NCBI GenBank assembly: GCA_036971475.1
Contig: JBAIZL010000005.1
Span: 250,819,823 to 250,883,822 of the forward strand
Length of the DNA stretch: 64,000 nucleotides
Origin: Prosapia bicincta
Taxonomy: Eukaryota > Arthropoda > Insecta > Hemiptera > Cercopidae
Reading direction: 5' to 3'
The notes beneath the pieces are model-generated. The model saw nothing but the letters and a program-made list of their open reading frames with translations. It ran no database searches and had not been told where the DNA came from. Of this stretch, positions 13,991 to 25,992 are shown piece by piece (position 1 is the first letter of the stretch; the number at the start of each line of letters is the position of its first letter). The translations under genes and the position numbers were made by a program.

Positions 13991-16900
13991 GTACCCCTTG
14001 CTTTTAGCAACACTTAAACACAACAACAATTGAATTCATTCAGATTTGCCCATTGCTTTTAGCAACAACTAAACACAACAACAATTAAATTCATTCAGAT
14101 GTGCCCATTGCTTTTAGCAACACTTAAACACAACAACAATTAAATTCTTTCAGATGTGCCCATTGCTTTTAGCAACACTTAAACACAAAAACAATTAAAT
14201 TCATTCAGATGTGCCCATTGCTTTTAGCAACACTTAAACACAACAACAATTAAATTCATTCATTTGCGCCAATTGCTTTTAGCAACAAATAAACACAACA
14301 ACAATTAAATTCATTCAGATGTGCCCATTGCTTTCAGCAACAAGTAAACACAACAACAATTAAATTCATTCAGATGTGCCCATTGCTTTTAGCAACACTT
14401 AAACACAACAACAATTAAATTCATTCAGATGTGCCCATTGCTTTTAGCAACACTAAAACACAACAACAATTAAATTCATTCAGATTTGCCCATTGCTTTT
14501 AGCGACACTTAAACACAACAACAATTAAATTCATTCAGATGTGCCCATTGCTTTTAGCAACACTTAAACACAACAACAACTAAATTCATTCAGATGTGCC
14601 CATTGCTTTCAGCAACACATAAACACAACAGCAATTAAATTCATTCAGACGTGCCCATTTCTTTTAGCAACACTTAAACACAACAACAATTAAATTCATT
14701 CAGACGTGCCCATTACTTTCAGCAACAATAAACACAACAGCAATTAAATCCATTCAGACGTGCCCATTGTTTTCAGCAACACATAAACACAACAGCAATT
14801 AAATTCATTCAGACGTGCCTATTGCTTTTAGCAACACTTAAACACTACAACAAATAAATTCATTCAGACGTGCCCATTACTTTTAGCAACACTTAAACAC
14901 AACAACAATTAAACTCATTCAGACGTGCTTATTGCTTTTAGCAACACCTAAACACAACAGCAATTAAATTCATTCAGACGTGCCCATTGCTTTTAGCAGC
15001 ACCTAAACACAACAACATTTAAATTCATTCAGACGTGCCCATTGCTTTTAGCAACACTTAAACACAACAGCAATTAAATTCATTCCGACGTGCCCATTGC
15101 TTTTAGCAACACTTAAACACAATAACAATTATATTCATTCAGATGTGTCCATTGCTTTTAGCAACACTTAATCACAACAACAATTAAATTCATTAAGATG
15201 TGCCCATTGCTTTTAGCAACACTTAAACACTACAACAAATAAATTCATTCAGACATGCCCATTACTTTTAGCAACACTTAAACACAACAACAATTAAACT
15301 CATTCAGACGTGCTTATTGCTTTTAGCAACACTTAAACACAACAGCAATTAAATTCATTCAGACGTGCCCATTGCTTTTAGCAACACCTAAATACAACAA
15401 CATTTAAATTCATTCAGACGTGCCAATTGCTTTCAGCAACACTTAAACACAACAACAATTAAATTCATTCAGACGTTCCCATTGCTTTTAGCAACACTTA
15501 CACAACGGCAATTAAATTCATTCAGACGTGCCCATTGCTTTTAGCAGCACCTAAACACAACAACATTTAAATTCATTCAGACGTGCCCATTGCTTTTAGC
15601 AACACTTAAACACAACAGCAATTAAATTCATTCCGACGTGCCCATTGCTTTTAGCAACACTTAAACACAATAACAATTATATTCATTCAGATGTGCCCAT
15701 TGCTTTTAGCAACACTTAATCACAACAACAATTAAATTCATTAAGATGTGCCCATTGCTTTTAGCAACACTTAAACACTACAACAAATAAATTCATTCAG
15801 ACATGCCCATTACTTTTAGCAACACTTAAACACAACAACAATTAAACTCATTCAGACGTGCTTATTGCTTTTAGCAACACTTAAACACAACAGCAATTAA
15901 ATTCATTCAGACGTGCCCATTGCTTTTAGCAACACCTAAATACAACAACATTTAAATTCATTCAGACGTGCCAATTGCTTTCAGCAACACTTAAACACAA
16001 CAACAATTAAATTCATTCAGACGTTCCCATTGCTTTTAGCAACACTTAAACACAACAACAATTAAATTCATTCATATATGCCCATTGCTTTTAGCAACAC
16101 TTAAACACAACTACAATTAAACTCATTCAGACGTGCTTATTGCTCTTAGCAACACTTAAACAAAACAGCAATTAAATTCATTCAGACGTGCCCATTGCTT
16201 TTAGCAACACCTAAACACAACAACATTTAAATTCATTCAGACGTGCCCATTGCTTTTAGCAACACTTAAGCACAACAGCAATTAAATTCATTCCGACGTG
16301 CTTTTAGCAACACTTAAACACAACAACAATCAAATTCATTCACATGTGCCCATTGCTTTTAGCAACACTCAATCACAACAACAATTAAATTCATTCACAT
16401 GTGCCCATTGCTTTTAGCAACACTCAATCACAACAACAATTAAATTCATTCAGATGTGCCCATTGCTTTTAGCAACACTTAAACACAACAACAAATAAAT
16501 TCATTCAGATGTGCTCATTGTTTCAGCAACACATAAACACAACAGCAATTAAATTCATTCAGACATGCCCATAGCTTTTAGCAACACTTAAACACAACAA
16601 CATTTAAATTCATTCAGATGTGCACATTGCTTTTAGCAACACATAAACACAACAGCAATTAAATTCATTCAGATGTGCCCATTGCTTTCAGCAACACATA
16701 AACACAACAGCAATTAAATTCATTCAGACGTGTCCATTGCTTTTAGCAACACTTAATCACAACAGCAATTAAATTCATTCAGATGTGCCCATTGCTTACA
16801 GCTTCACTTAAACACAACGACAAAAAAATTCATTAAGACGGGCCCATTGCTTTCAGCAACACATAAACATAACAGCAATTAAATTCATTCAGACGTGCCC

Positions 16901-17004
16901 ATTGCTTTTAGCAACACTTAATCACAACAACAATTAAATTCATTCATATGTGCCCATTGCTTTTAGCAACACTTAAACACAACAACAATTAAATTCATTC
17001 AGAT
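13991..17004 (+). repeat. Block II, HOR unit 1 (3014 bp)
   Basis: The unit opens with a GTACCCCTTGC monomer at 13,991, followed by a CAATTGAATTC monomer, CATTTGCGCC at 14,261, GCAGCACC at 14,996 and 15,544, CACAACGGC at 15,506, CATATATGCC near 16,073, the 7 bp-deleted monomer at 16,301, doubled ACTCAATCAC monomers near 16,370 and 16,424, and CTTACAGCTTCAC near 16,795. GTACCCC and CATTTGCGCC both recur 3,014 bp later, showing a unit repeated in register. Confidence 0.87.
14997..16045 (+). repeat. Nested 548-bp tandem duplication within Block II unit 1
   Basis: The rare word CAGCACC occurs at 14,997 and 15,545. The following monomers (ACATTTAAATTC, CATTCCGACG, CAATAACAATTATATTC, CATTAAGATG, CACTACAAC, CAGACATGCC, AATACAAC, CAGACGTTCCC) are repeated in order at 548 bp, ten monomers less 2 bp. 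The same pair occurs in unit 2 (18,010 and 18,558) and unit 3 (20,968 and 21,516), again at 548 bp. The duplication is therefore older than the amplification of the 3 kb unit. Confidence 0.87.
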
Positions 17005-19852
17005 GTACCCCTTGCTTTTAGCAACACTTAAACACAACAACAATTGAATTCATTCAGATTTGCCCATTGCTTTTAGCAACAACTAAACACAACAACAATT
17101 AAATTCATTCAGATGTGCCCATTGCTTTTAGCAACACTTAAACACAACAACAATTAAATTCTTTCAGATGTGCCCATTGCTTTTAGCAACACTTAAACAC
17201 AAAAACAATTAAATTCATTCAGATGTGCCCATTGCTTTTAGCAACACTTAAACACAACAACAATTAAATTCATTCATTTGCGCCAATTGCTTTTAGCAAC
17301 AAATAAACACAACAACAATTAAATTCATTCAGATGTGCCCATTGATTTCAGCAACAAGTAAACACAACAACAATTAAATTCATTCAGATGTGCCCATTGC
17401 TTTTAGCAACACTTAAACACAACAACAATTAAATTCATTCAGATGTGCCCATTGCTTTTAGCAACACTAAAACACAACAACAATTAAATTCATTCAGATT
17501 TGCCCATTGCTTTTAGCGACACTTAAACACAACAACAATTAAATTCATTCAGATGTGCCCATTGCTTTTAGCAACACTTAAACACAACAACAACTAAATT
17601 CATTCAGATGTGCCCATTACTTTCAGCAACAATAAACACAACAGCAATTAAATCCATTCAGACGTGCCCATTGTTTTCAGCAACACATAAACACAACAGC
17701 AATTAAATTCAATCAGACGTGCCCATTGCTTTTAGCAACACTTAAACACAACAGCAAATAAAACATTCAGACGTGCCCATTGCTTTTAGCAACACTTAAA
17801 CACAACAGCATTTAAATTCATTCAGACGTGCCTATTGCTTTTAGCAACACTTAAACACTACAACAAATAAATTCATTCAGACGTGCCCATTACTTTTAGC
17901 AACACTTAAACACAACAACAATTAAACTCATTCAGACGTGCTTATTGCTTTTAGCAACACCTAAACACAACAGCAATTAAATTCATTCAGACGTGCCCAT
18001 TGCTTTTAGCAGCACCTAAACACAACAACATTTAAATTCATTCAGACGTGCCCATTGCTTTTAGCAACACTTAAACACAACAGCAATTAAATTCATTCCG
18101 ACGTGCCCATTGCTTTTAGCAACACTTAAACACAATAACAATTATATTCATTCAGATGTGTCCATTGCTTTTAGCAACACTTAATCACAACAACAATTAA
18201 ATTCATTAAGATGTGCCCATTGCTTTTAGCAACACTTAAACACTACAACAAATAAATTCATTCAGACATGCCCATTACTTTTAGCAACACTTAAACACAA
18301 CAACAATTAAACTCATTCAGACGTGCTTATTGCATTTAGCAACACTTAAACACAACAGCAATTAAATTCATTCAGACGTGCCCATTGCTTTTAGCAACAC
18401 CTAAATACAACAACATTTAAATTCATTCAGACGTGCCAATTGCTTTCAGCAACACTTAAACACAACAACAATTAAATTCATTCAGACGTTCCCATTGCTT
18501 TTAGCAACACTTACACAACGGCAATTAAATTCATTCAGACGTGCCCATTGCTTTTAGCAGCACCTAAACACAACAACATTTAAATTCATTCAGACGTGCC
18601 CATTGCTTTTAGCAACACTTAAACACAACAGCAATTAAATTCATTCCGACGTGCCCATTGCTTTTAGCAACACTTAAACACAATAACAATTATATTCATT
18701 CAGATGTGCCCATTGCTTTTAGCAACACTTAATCACAACAACAATTAAATTCATTAAGATGTGCCCATTGCTTTTAGCAACACTTAAACACTACAACAAA
18801 TAAATTCATTCAGACATGCCCATTACTTTTAGCAACACTTAAACACAACAACAATTAAACTCATTCAGACGTGCTTATTGCTTTTAGCAACACTTAAACA
18901 CAACAGCAATTAAATTCATTCAGACGTGCCCATTGCTTTTAGCAACACCTAAATACAACAACATTTAAATTCATTCAGACGTGCCAATTGCTTTCAGCAA
19001 CACTTAAACACAACAACAATTAAATTCATTCAGACGTTCCCATTGCTTTTAGCAACACTTAAACACAACAACAATTAAATTCATTCATATATGCCCATTG
19101 CTTTTAGCAACACTTAAACACAACTACAATTAAACTCATTCAGACGTGCTTATTGCTCTTAGCAACACTTAAACAAAACAGCAATTAAATTCATTCAGAC
19201 GTGCCCATTGCTTTTAGCAACACCTAAACACAACAACATTTAAATTCATTCAGACGTGCCCATTGCTTTTAGCAACACTTAAGCACAACAGCAATTAAAT
19301 TCATTCCGACGTGCTTTTAGCAACACTTAAACACAACAACAAATAAATTCATTCAGATGTGCTCATTGTTTCAGCAACACATAAACACAACAGCAATTAA
19401 ATTCATTCAGACATGCCCATAGCTTTTAGCAACACTTAAACACAACAACATTTAAATTCATTCAGATGTGCACATTGCTTTTAGCAACACATAAACACAA
19501 CAGCAATTAAATTCATTCAGATGTGCCCATTGCTTTCAGCAACACATAAACACAACAGCAATTAAATTCATTCAGACGTGTCCATTGCTTTTAGCAACAC
19601 TTAATCACAACAACAATTAAATTCATTCAGATGTGCCCATTGCTTACAGCTTCACTTAAACACAACGACAAAAAAATTCATTAAGACGGGCCCATTGCTT
19701 TCAGCAACACATAAACATAACAGCAATTAAATTCATTCAGACGTGCCCATTGCTTTTAGCAACACTTAATCACAACAACAATTAAATTCATTCATATGTG
19801 CCCATTGCTTTTAGCAACACTTAAACACAACAACAATTAAATTCATTCAGAT
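17005..19852 (+). repeat. Block II, HOR unit 2 (2848 bp)
   Basis: GTACCCC at 17,005 and CATTTGCGCC at 17,275 repeat the unit 1 order. The unit is shorter than unit 1 for two visible reasons. Two monomers are missing near 17,620, where AACTAAATTC leads directly to the CATTACTTTCAGC monomer. Three monomers of the ACTCAATCAC type are missing after the 7 bp-deleted monomer at 19,314. Both losses are whole multiples of 55 bp. Confidence 0.86.
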
Positions 19853-22800
19853 GTACCCCTTGCTTTTAGCAACACTTAAACACAACAACAATTGAATTCA
19901 TTCAGATTTGCCCATTGCTTTTAGCAACAACTAAACACAACAACAATTAAATTCATTCAGATGTGCCCATTGCTTTTAGCAACACTTAAACACAACAACA
20001 ATTAAATTCTTTCAGATGTGCCCATTGCTTTTAGCAACACTTAAACACAAAAACAATTAAATTCATTCAGATGTGCCCATTGCTTTTAGCAACACTTAAA
20101 CACAACAACAATTAAATTCATTCATTTGCGCCAATTGCTTTTAGCAACAAATAAACACAACAACAATTAAATTCATTCAGATGTGCCCATTGCTTTCAGC
20201 AACAAGTAAACACAACAACAATTAAATTCATTCAGATGTGCCCATTGCTTTTAGCAACACTTAAACACAACAACAATTAAATTCATTCAGATGTGCCCAT
20301 TGCTTTTAGCAACACTAAAACACAACAACAATTAAATTCATTCAGATTTGCCCATTGCTTTTAGCGACACTTAAACACAACAACAATTAAATTCATTCAG
20401 ATGTGCCCATTGCTTTTAGCAACACTTAAACACAACAACAACTAAATTCATTCAGATGTGCCCATTGCTTTCAGCAACACATAAACACAACAGCAATTAA
20501 ATTCATTCAGACGTGCCCATTTCTTTTAGCAACACTTAAACACAACAACAATTAAATTCATTCAGACGTGCCCATTACTTTCAGCAACAATAAACACAAC
20601 AGCAATTAAATCCATTCAGACGTGCCCATTGTTTTCAGCAACACATAAACACAACAGCAATTAAATTCAATCAGACGTGCCCATTGCTTTTAGCAACACT
20701 TAAACACAACAGCAAATAAAACATTCAGACGTGCCCATTGCTTTTAGCAACACTTAAACACAACAGCATTTAAATTCATTCAGACGTGCCTATTGCTTTT
20801 AGCAACACTTAAACACTACAACAAATAAATTCATTCAGACGTGCCCATTACTTTTAGCAACACTTAAACACAACAACAATTAAACTCATTCAGACGTGCT
20901 TATTGCTTTTAGCAACACCTAAACACAACAGCAATTAAATTCATTCAGACGTGCCCATTGCTTTTAGCAGCACCTAAACACAACAACATTTAAATTCATT
21001 CAGACGTGCCCATTGCTTTTAGCAACACTTAAACACAACAGCAATTAAATTCATTCCGACGTGCCCATTGCTTTTAGCAACACTTAAACACAATAACAAT
21101 TATATTCATTCAGATGTGTCCATTGCTTTTAGCAACACTTAATCACAACAACAATTAAATTCATTAAGATGTGCCCATTGCTTTTAGCAACACTTAAACA
21201 CTACAACAAATAAATTCATTCAGACATGCCCATTACTTTTAGCAACACTTAAACACAACAACAATTAAACTCATTCAGACGTGCTTATTGCTTTTAGCAA
21301 CACTTAAACACAACAGCAATTAAATTCATTCAGACGTGCCCATTGCTTTTAGCAACACCTAAATACAACAACATTTAAATTCATTCAGACGTGCCAATTG
21401 CTTTCAGCAACACTTAAACACAACAACAATTAAATTCATTCAGACGTTCCCATTGCTTTTAGCAACACTTACACAACGGCAATTAAATTCATTCAGACGT
21501 GCCCATTGCTTTTAGCAGCACCTAAACACAACAACATTTAAATTCATTCAGACGTGCCCATTGCTTTTAGCAACACTTAAACACAACAGCAATTAAATTC
21601 ATTCCGACGTGCCCATTGCTTTTAGCAACACTTAAACACAATAACAATTATATTCATTCAGATGTGCCCATTGCTTTTAGCAACACTTAATCACAACAAC
21701 AATTAAATTCATTAAGATGTGCCCATTGCTTTTAGCAACACTTAATCACAACAACAATTAAATTCATTCAGATGTGCCCATTGCTTACAGCTTCACTTAA
21801 ACACAACGACAAAAAAATTCATTAAGACGGGCCCATTGCTTTCAGCAACACATAAACATAACAGCAATTAAATTCATTCAGACGTGCCCATTGCTTTTAG
21901 CAACACTTAATCACAACAACAATTAAATTCATTCATATGTGCCCATTGCTTTTAGCAACACTTAAACACAACAGCAATTAAATTCATTCAGACGTGCCCA
22001 TTGCTTTTAGCAACACCTAAATACAACAACATTTAAATTCATTCAGACGTGCCAATTGCTTTCAGCAACACTTAAACACAACAACAATTAAATTCATTCA
22101 GACGTTCCCATTGCTTTTAGCAACACTTAAACACAACAACAATTAAATTCATTCATATATGCCCATTGCTTTTAGCAACACTTAAACACAACTACAATTA
22201 AACTCATTCAGACGTGCTTATTGCTCTTAGCAACACTTAAACAAAACAGCAATTAAATTCATTCAGACGTGCCCATTGCTTTTAGCAACACCTAAACACA
22301 ACAACATTTAAATTCATTCAGACGTGCCCATTGCTTTTAGCAACACTTAAGCACAACAGCAATTAAATTCATTCCGACGTGCTTTTAGCAACACTTAAAC
22401 ACAACAACAAATAAATTCATTCAGATGTGCTCATTGTTTCAGCAACACATAAACACAACAGCAATTAAATTCATTCAGACATGCCCATAGCTTTTAGCAA
22501 CACTTAAACACAACAACATTTAAATTCATTCAGATGTGCACATTGCTTTTAGCAACACATAAACACAACAGCAATTAAATTCATTCAGATGTGCCCATTG
22601 CTTTCAGCAACACATAAACACAACAGCAATTAAATTCATTCAGACGTGTCCATTGCTTTTAGCAACACTTAATCACAACAACAATTAAATTCATTCAGAT
22701 GTGCCCATTGCTTACAGCTTCACTTAAACACAACGACAAAAAAATTCATTAAGACGGGCCCATTGCTTTCAGCAACACATAAACATAACAGCAATTAAAT

Positions 22801-22920
22801 TCATTCAGACGTGCCCATTGCTTTTAGCAACACTTAATCACAACAACAATTAAATTCATTCATATGTGCCCATTGCTTTTAGCAACACTTAAACACAACA
22901 ACAATTAAATTCATTCAGAT
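19853..22920 (+). repeat. Block II, HOR unit 3 (3068 bp, rearranged)
   Basis: GTACCCC at 19,853, CATTTGCGCC at 20,123, CAGCACC at 20,968 and 21,516, CACAACGGC at 21,477, and the 7 bp-deleted monomer at 22,382 follow the Block II order. From about 21,740 to 21,970 the order is broken: the CTTACAGCTTCAC group, which normally lies near the unit end, is inserted early, and it then occurs again in its usual place near 22,710. This explains the length difference from unit 2. Confidence 0.84.
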
Positions 22921-23198
22921 GTACCCCTTGCTTTTAGCAACACTTAAACACAACAACAATTGAATTCATTCAGATTTGCCCATTGCTTTTAGCAACACTT
23001 ACACAACGGCAATTAAATTCATTCAGACGTGCCCATTGCTTTTAGCAGCACCTAAACACAACAACATTTAAATTCATTCAGACGTGCCCATTGCTTTTAG
23101 CAACACTTAAACACAACAGCAATTAAATTCATTCCGACGTGCCCATTGCTTTTAGCAACACTTAAACACAATAACAATTATATTCATTCAGATGTGCC
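22921..23198 (+). repeat. Block II, truncated fourth unit
   Basis: GTACCCC at 22,921 and a GAATTC-containing monomer begin a new Block II unit, but after about two monomers the sequence jumps to the CACAACGGC monomer at 23,007, CAGCACC at 23,046, and the CAATAACAATTATATTC monomer. About 2 kb of the expected order is absent. It then meets the CCCATAGC monomer at 23,199, which opens Block III. Confidence 0.78.
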
Positions 23199-25992
23199 CA
23201 TAGCTTTTAGCAACACTTAAACACAACAACATTTAAATTCATTCAGATGTGCACATTGCTTTTAGCAACACATAAACACAACAGCAATTAAATTCATTCA
23301 GATGTGCCCATTGCTTTCAGCAACACATAAACACAACAGCAATTAAATTCATTCAGACGTGCCCATTGCTTTTAGCAACACTTAAGCACAACAACAATTA
23401 AATTCATTCATATGTGCCCTTTGCTTTTAGCAACACTTAAATACAACAACAATTAAATTCATTCAGATGTGCCCATTGCTTTCAGCAACACATAAACACA
23501 ACAGCAATTAAATTCATACAGATGTGCCCATTGCTTTCAGCAACACATAAACACAACAGCATTTAAATTCATTCAGATGTGCCCATTGCTTTTAGCAACA
23601 CTTAAACACAACAACAATTAAATTCATTCAGATGTGCCCATTGCTTTTAGCAACACTTAAACACAACAACAATTAAATTCATTCAGATGTGCCCATTGCT
23701 TTTAGCAACACTTAAACACAACAACAATTAAATTCATTCAGATGTGCCCATTGCTTACAGCTTCACTTAAACACAACGACAAAAAATTCATTAAGACGGG
23801 CCCATTGCTTTCAGCAACACATAAACATAACAGCAATTAAATTCATTCAGACGTGCCCATTACTTTTAGCAACACCTAAACACTACAACAATTAAATTCA
23901 TTCAGATGTGCCCATTGCTTTTAGCAACACTTAATCACAACAACAATTAAATTCATTCAGATGTGCCCATTGCTTTCAGCAACACATAAACACAACAGCA
24001 ATTAAATTCATTCAGATGTGCCCATTGCTTTTAGCAACACTTAAACACAACAACAATTAAATTCATTCATATGTGCCCATTGCTTTTAGCAACACTTAAA
24101 CACAACAACAATTAAATTCATTCAGATGTACCCATTGCTTTCAGCAACACATAAACACAACAGCAATTAAATTCATTCAGATGTGCTCATTGCTTTCAGC
24201 AACACATAAACACAACAGCAATTAAATTCATTCAGATGTGCTCATTGCTTTCAGCAACACATAAACACAACAGCAATTAAATTCATTCAGATGTGCCCAT
24301 TGCTTTTAGCAACACTTAAACACAACAACAATTAAATTCATTCAGATGTGCCCCTTGCTTTCAGCAACACCTAAACACTACAACAATTAAATTCATTCAG
24401 ATGTGCCCATTGCTTTTAGCAACACTTAAACACAACAACAATTAAATTCATTCATTTGCGCCAATTGCTTTTAGCAACAATTAAACACAACAACAATTAA
24501 ATTCATTCAGATGTGCCCATTGCTTTCAGCAACACGTAAACACAACAGCAATTAAATTCATTCAGATGTGCCCATTGCTTTTAGCAACACTTAAACACAA
24601 CAACAATTAAATTCATTCAGATGTGCCCATTGCTTTTAGCAACACTAAAACACAACAACAATTAAATTCATTCAGATTTGCCCATTGCTTTTAGCGACAC
24701 TTAAACACAACAACAATTAAATTCATTCATATGTGCCCATTGCTTTTAGCAACACTTAAACACAACAACAATTAAATTCATTCAGATGTACCCATTGCTT
24801 TCAGCAACACATAAACACAACAGCAATTAAATTCATTCAGATGTGCTCATTGCTTTCAGCAACACATAAACACAACAGCAATTAAATTCATTCAGATGTG
24901 CTCATTGCTTTCAGCAACACATAAACACAACAACATTTAAATTCATTCAGACGTGCCCATTGCTTTTAGCAACACTTAAACACAACAGCAATTAAATTCA
25001 TTCCGACGTGCCCATTGCTTTTAGCAACACTTAAACACAATAACAATTATATTCATTCAGATGTGCCCATTGCTTTTAGCAACACTTAATCACAACAACA
25101 ATTAAATTCATTAAGATGTGCCCATTGCTTTTAGCAACACTTAAACACTACAACAAATAAATTCATTCAGACATGCCCATTACTTTTAGCAACACTTAAA
25201 CACAACAACAATTAAACTCATTCAGACGTGCTTATTGCTTTTAGCAACACTTAAACACAACAGCAATTAAATTCATTCAGACGTGCCCATTGCTTTTAGC
25301 AACACCTAAATACAACAACATTTAAATTTATTCAGACGTGCCAATTGCTTTCAGCAACACTTAAACACAACAACAATTAAATTCATTCAGACGTTCCCAT
25401 TGCTTTTAGCAACACTTACACAACGGCAATTAAATTCATTCAGACGTGCCCATTGCTTTTAGCAACACTTAAACACAACAACAATTAAATTCATTCATAT
25501 ATGCCCATTGCTTTTAGCAACACTTAAACACAACAACAATTAAACTCATTCAGACGTGCTTATTGCTCTTAGCAACACTTAAACACAACAGCAATTAAAT
25601 TCATTCAGACGTGCCCATTGCTTTTAGCAACACCTTAACACAACAACATTTAAATTCATTCAGACGTGCCCATTGCTTTTAGCAACACTTAAACACAACA
25701 GCAATTAAATTCATTCCGACGTGCTTTTAGCAACACTTAAACACAACAACAATTAAATTCATTCACATGTGCCCATTGCTTTTAGCAACACTCAATCACA
25801 ACAACAATTAAATTCATTCACATGTGCCCATTGCTTTTAGCAACACTCAATCACAACAACAATTAAATTCATTCAGATGTGCCCATTGCTTTTAGCAACA
25901 CTTAAACACAACAACGAATAAATTCATTCAGAGGTGCTCATTGTTTCAGCAACACATAAACACAACAGCAATTAAATTCTTTCAGACATGCC
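23199..25992 (+). repeat. Block III, HOR unit 1 (2794 bp)
   Basis: CATAGC at 23,199, CTTACAG at 23,754 and GTACCCATTGC at 24,128 each recur exactly 2,794 bp downstream, so this is a unit of about 51 monomers. CATTTGCGCC is at 24,453. A 660 bp step inside the unit repeats the CATATG and GTACCC monomers (24,128 and 24,788), after which the order switches to the Block II series (CAATAACAATTATATTC, CACTACAAC, CACAACGGC at 25,424, the last 7 bp-deleted monomer at 25,724). Confidence 0.86.

Noticed and set aside
13991..22990. CAATTGAATTC monomers (adjoining MfeI- and EcoRI-like words) as a regulatory or attachment site.
   Set aside because: It is one A-to-G change in CAATTAAATTC, repeated with the HOR unit; nothing else marks it as functional.
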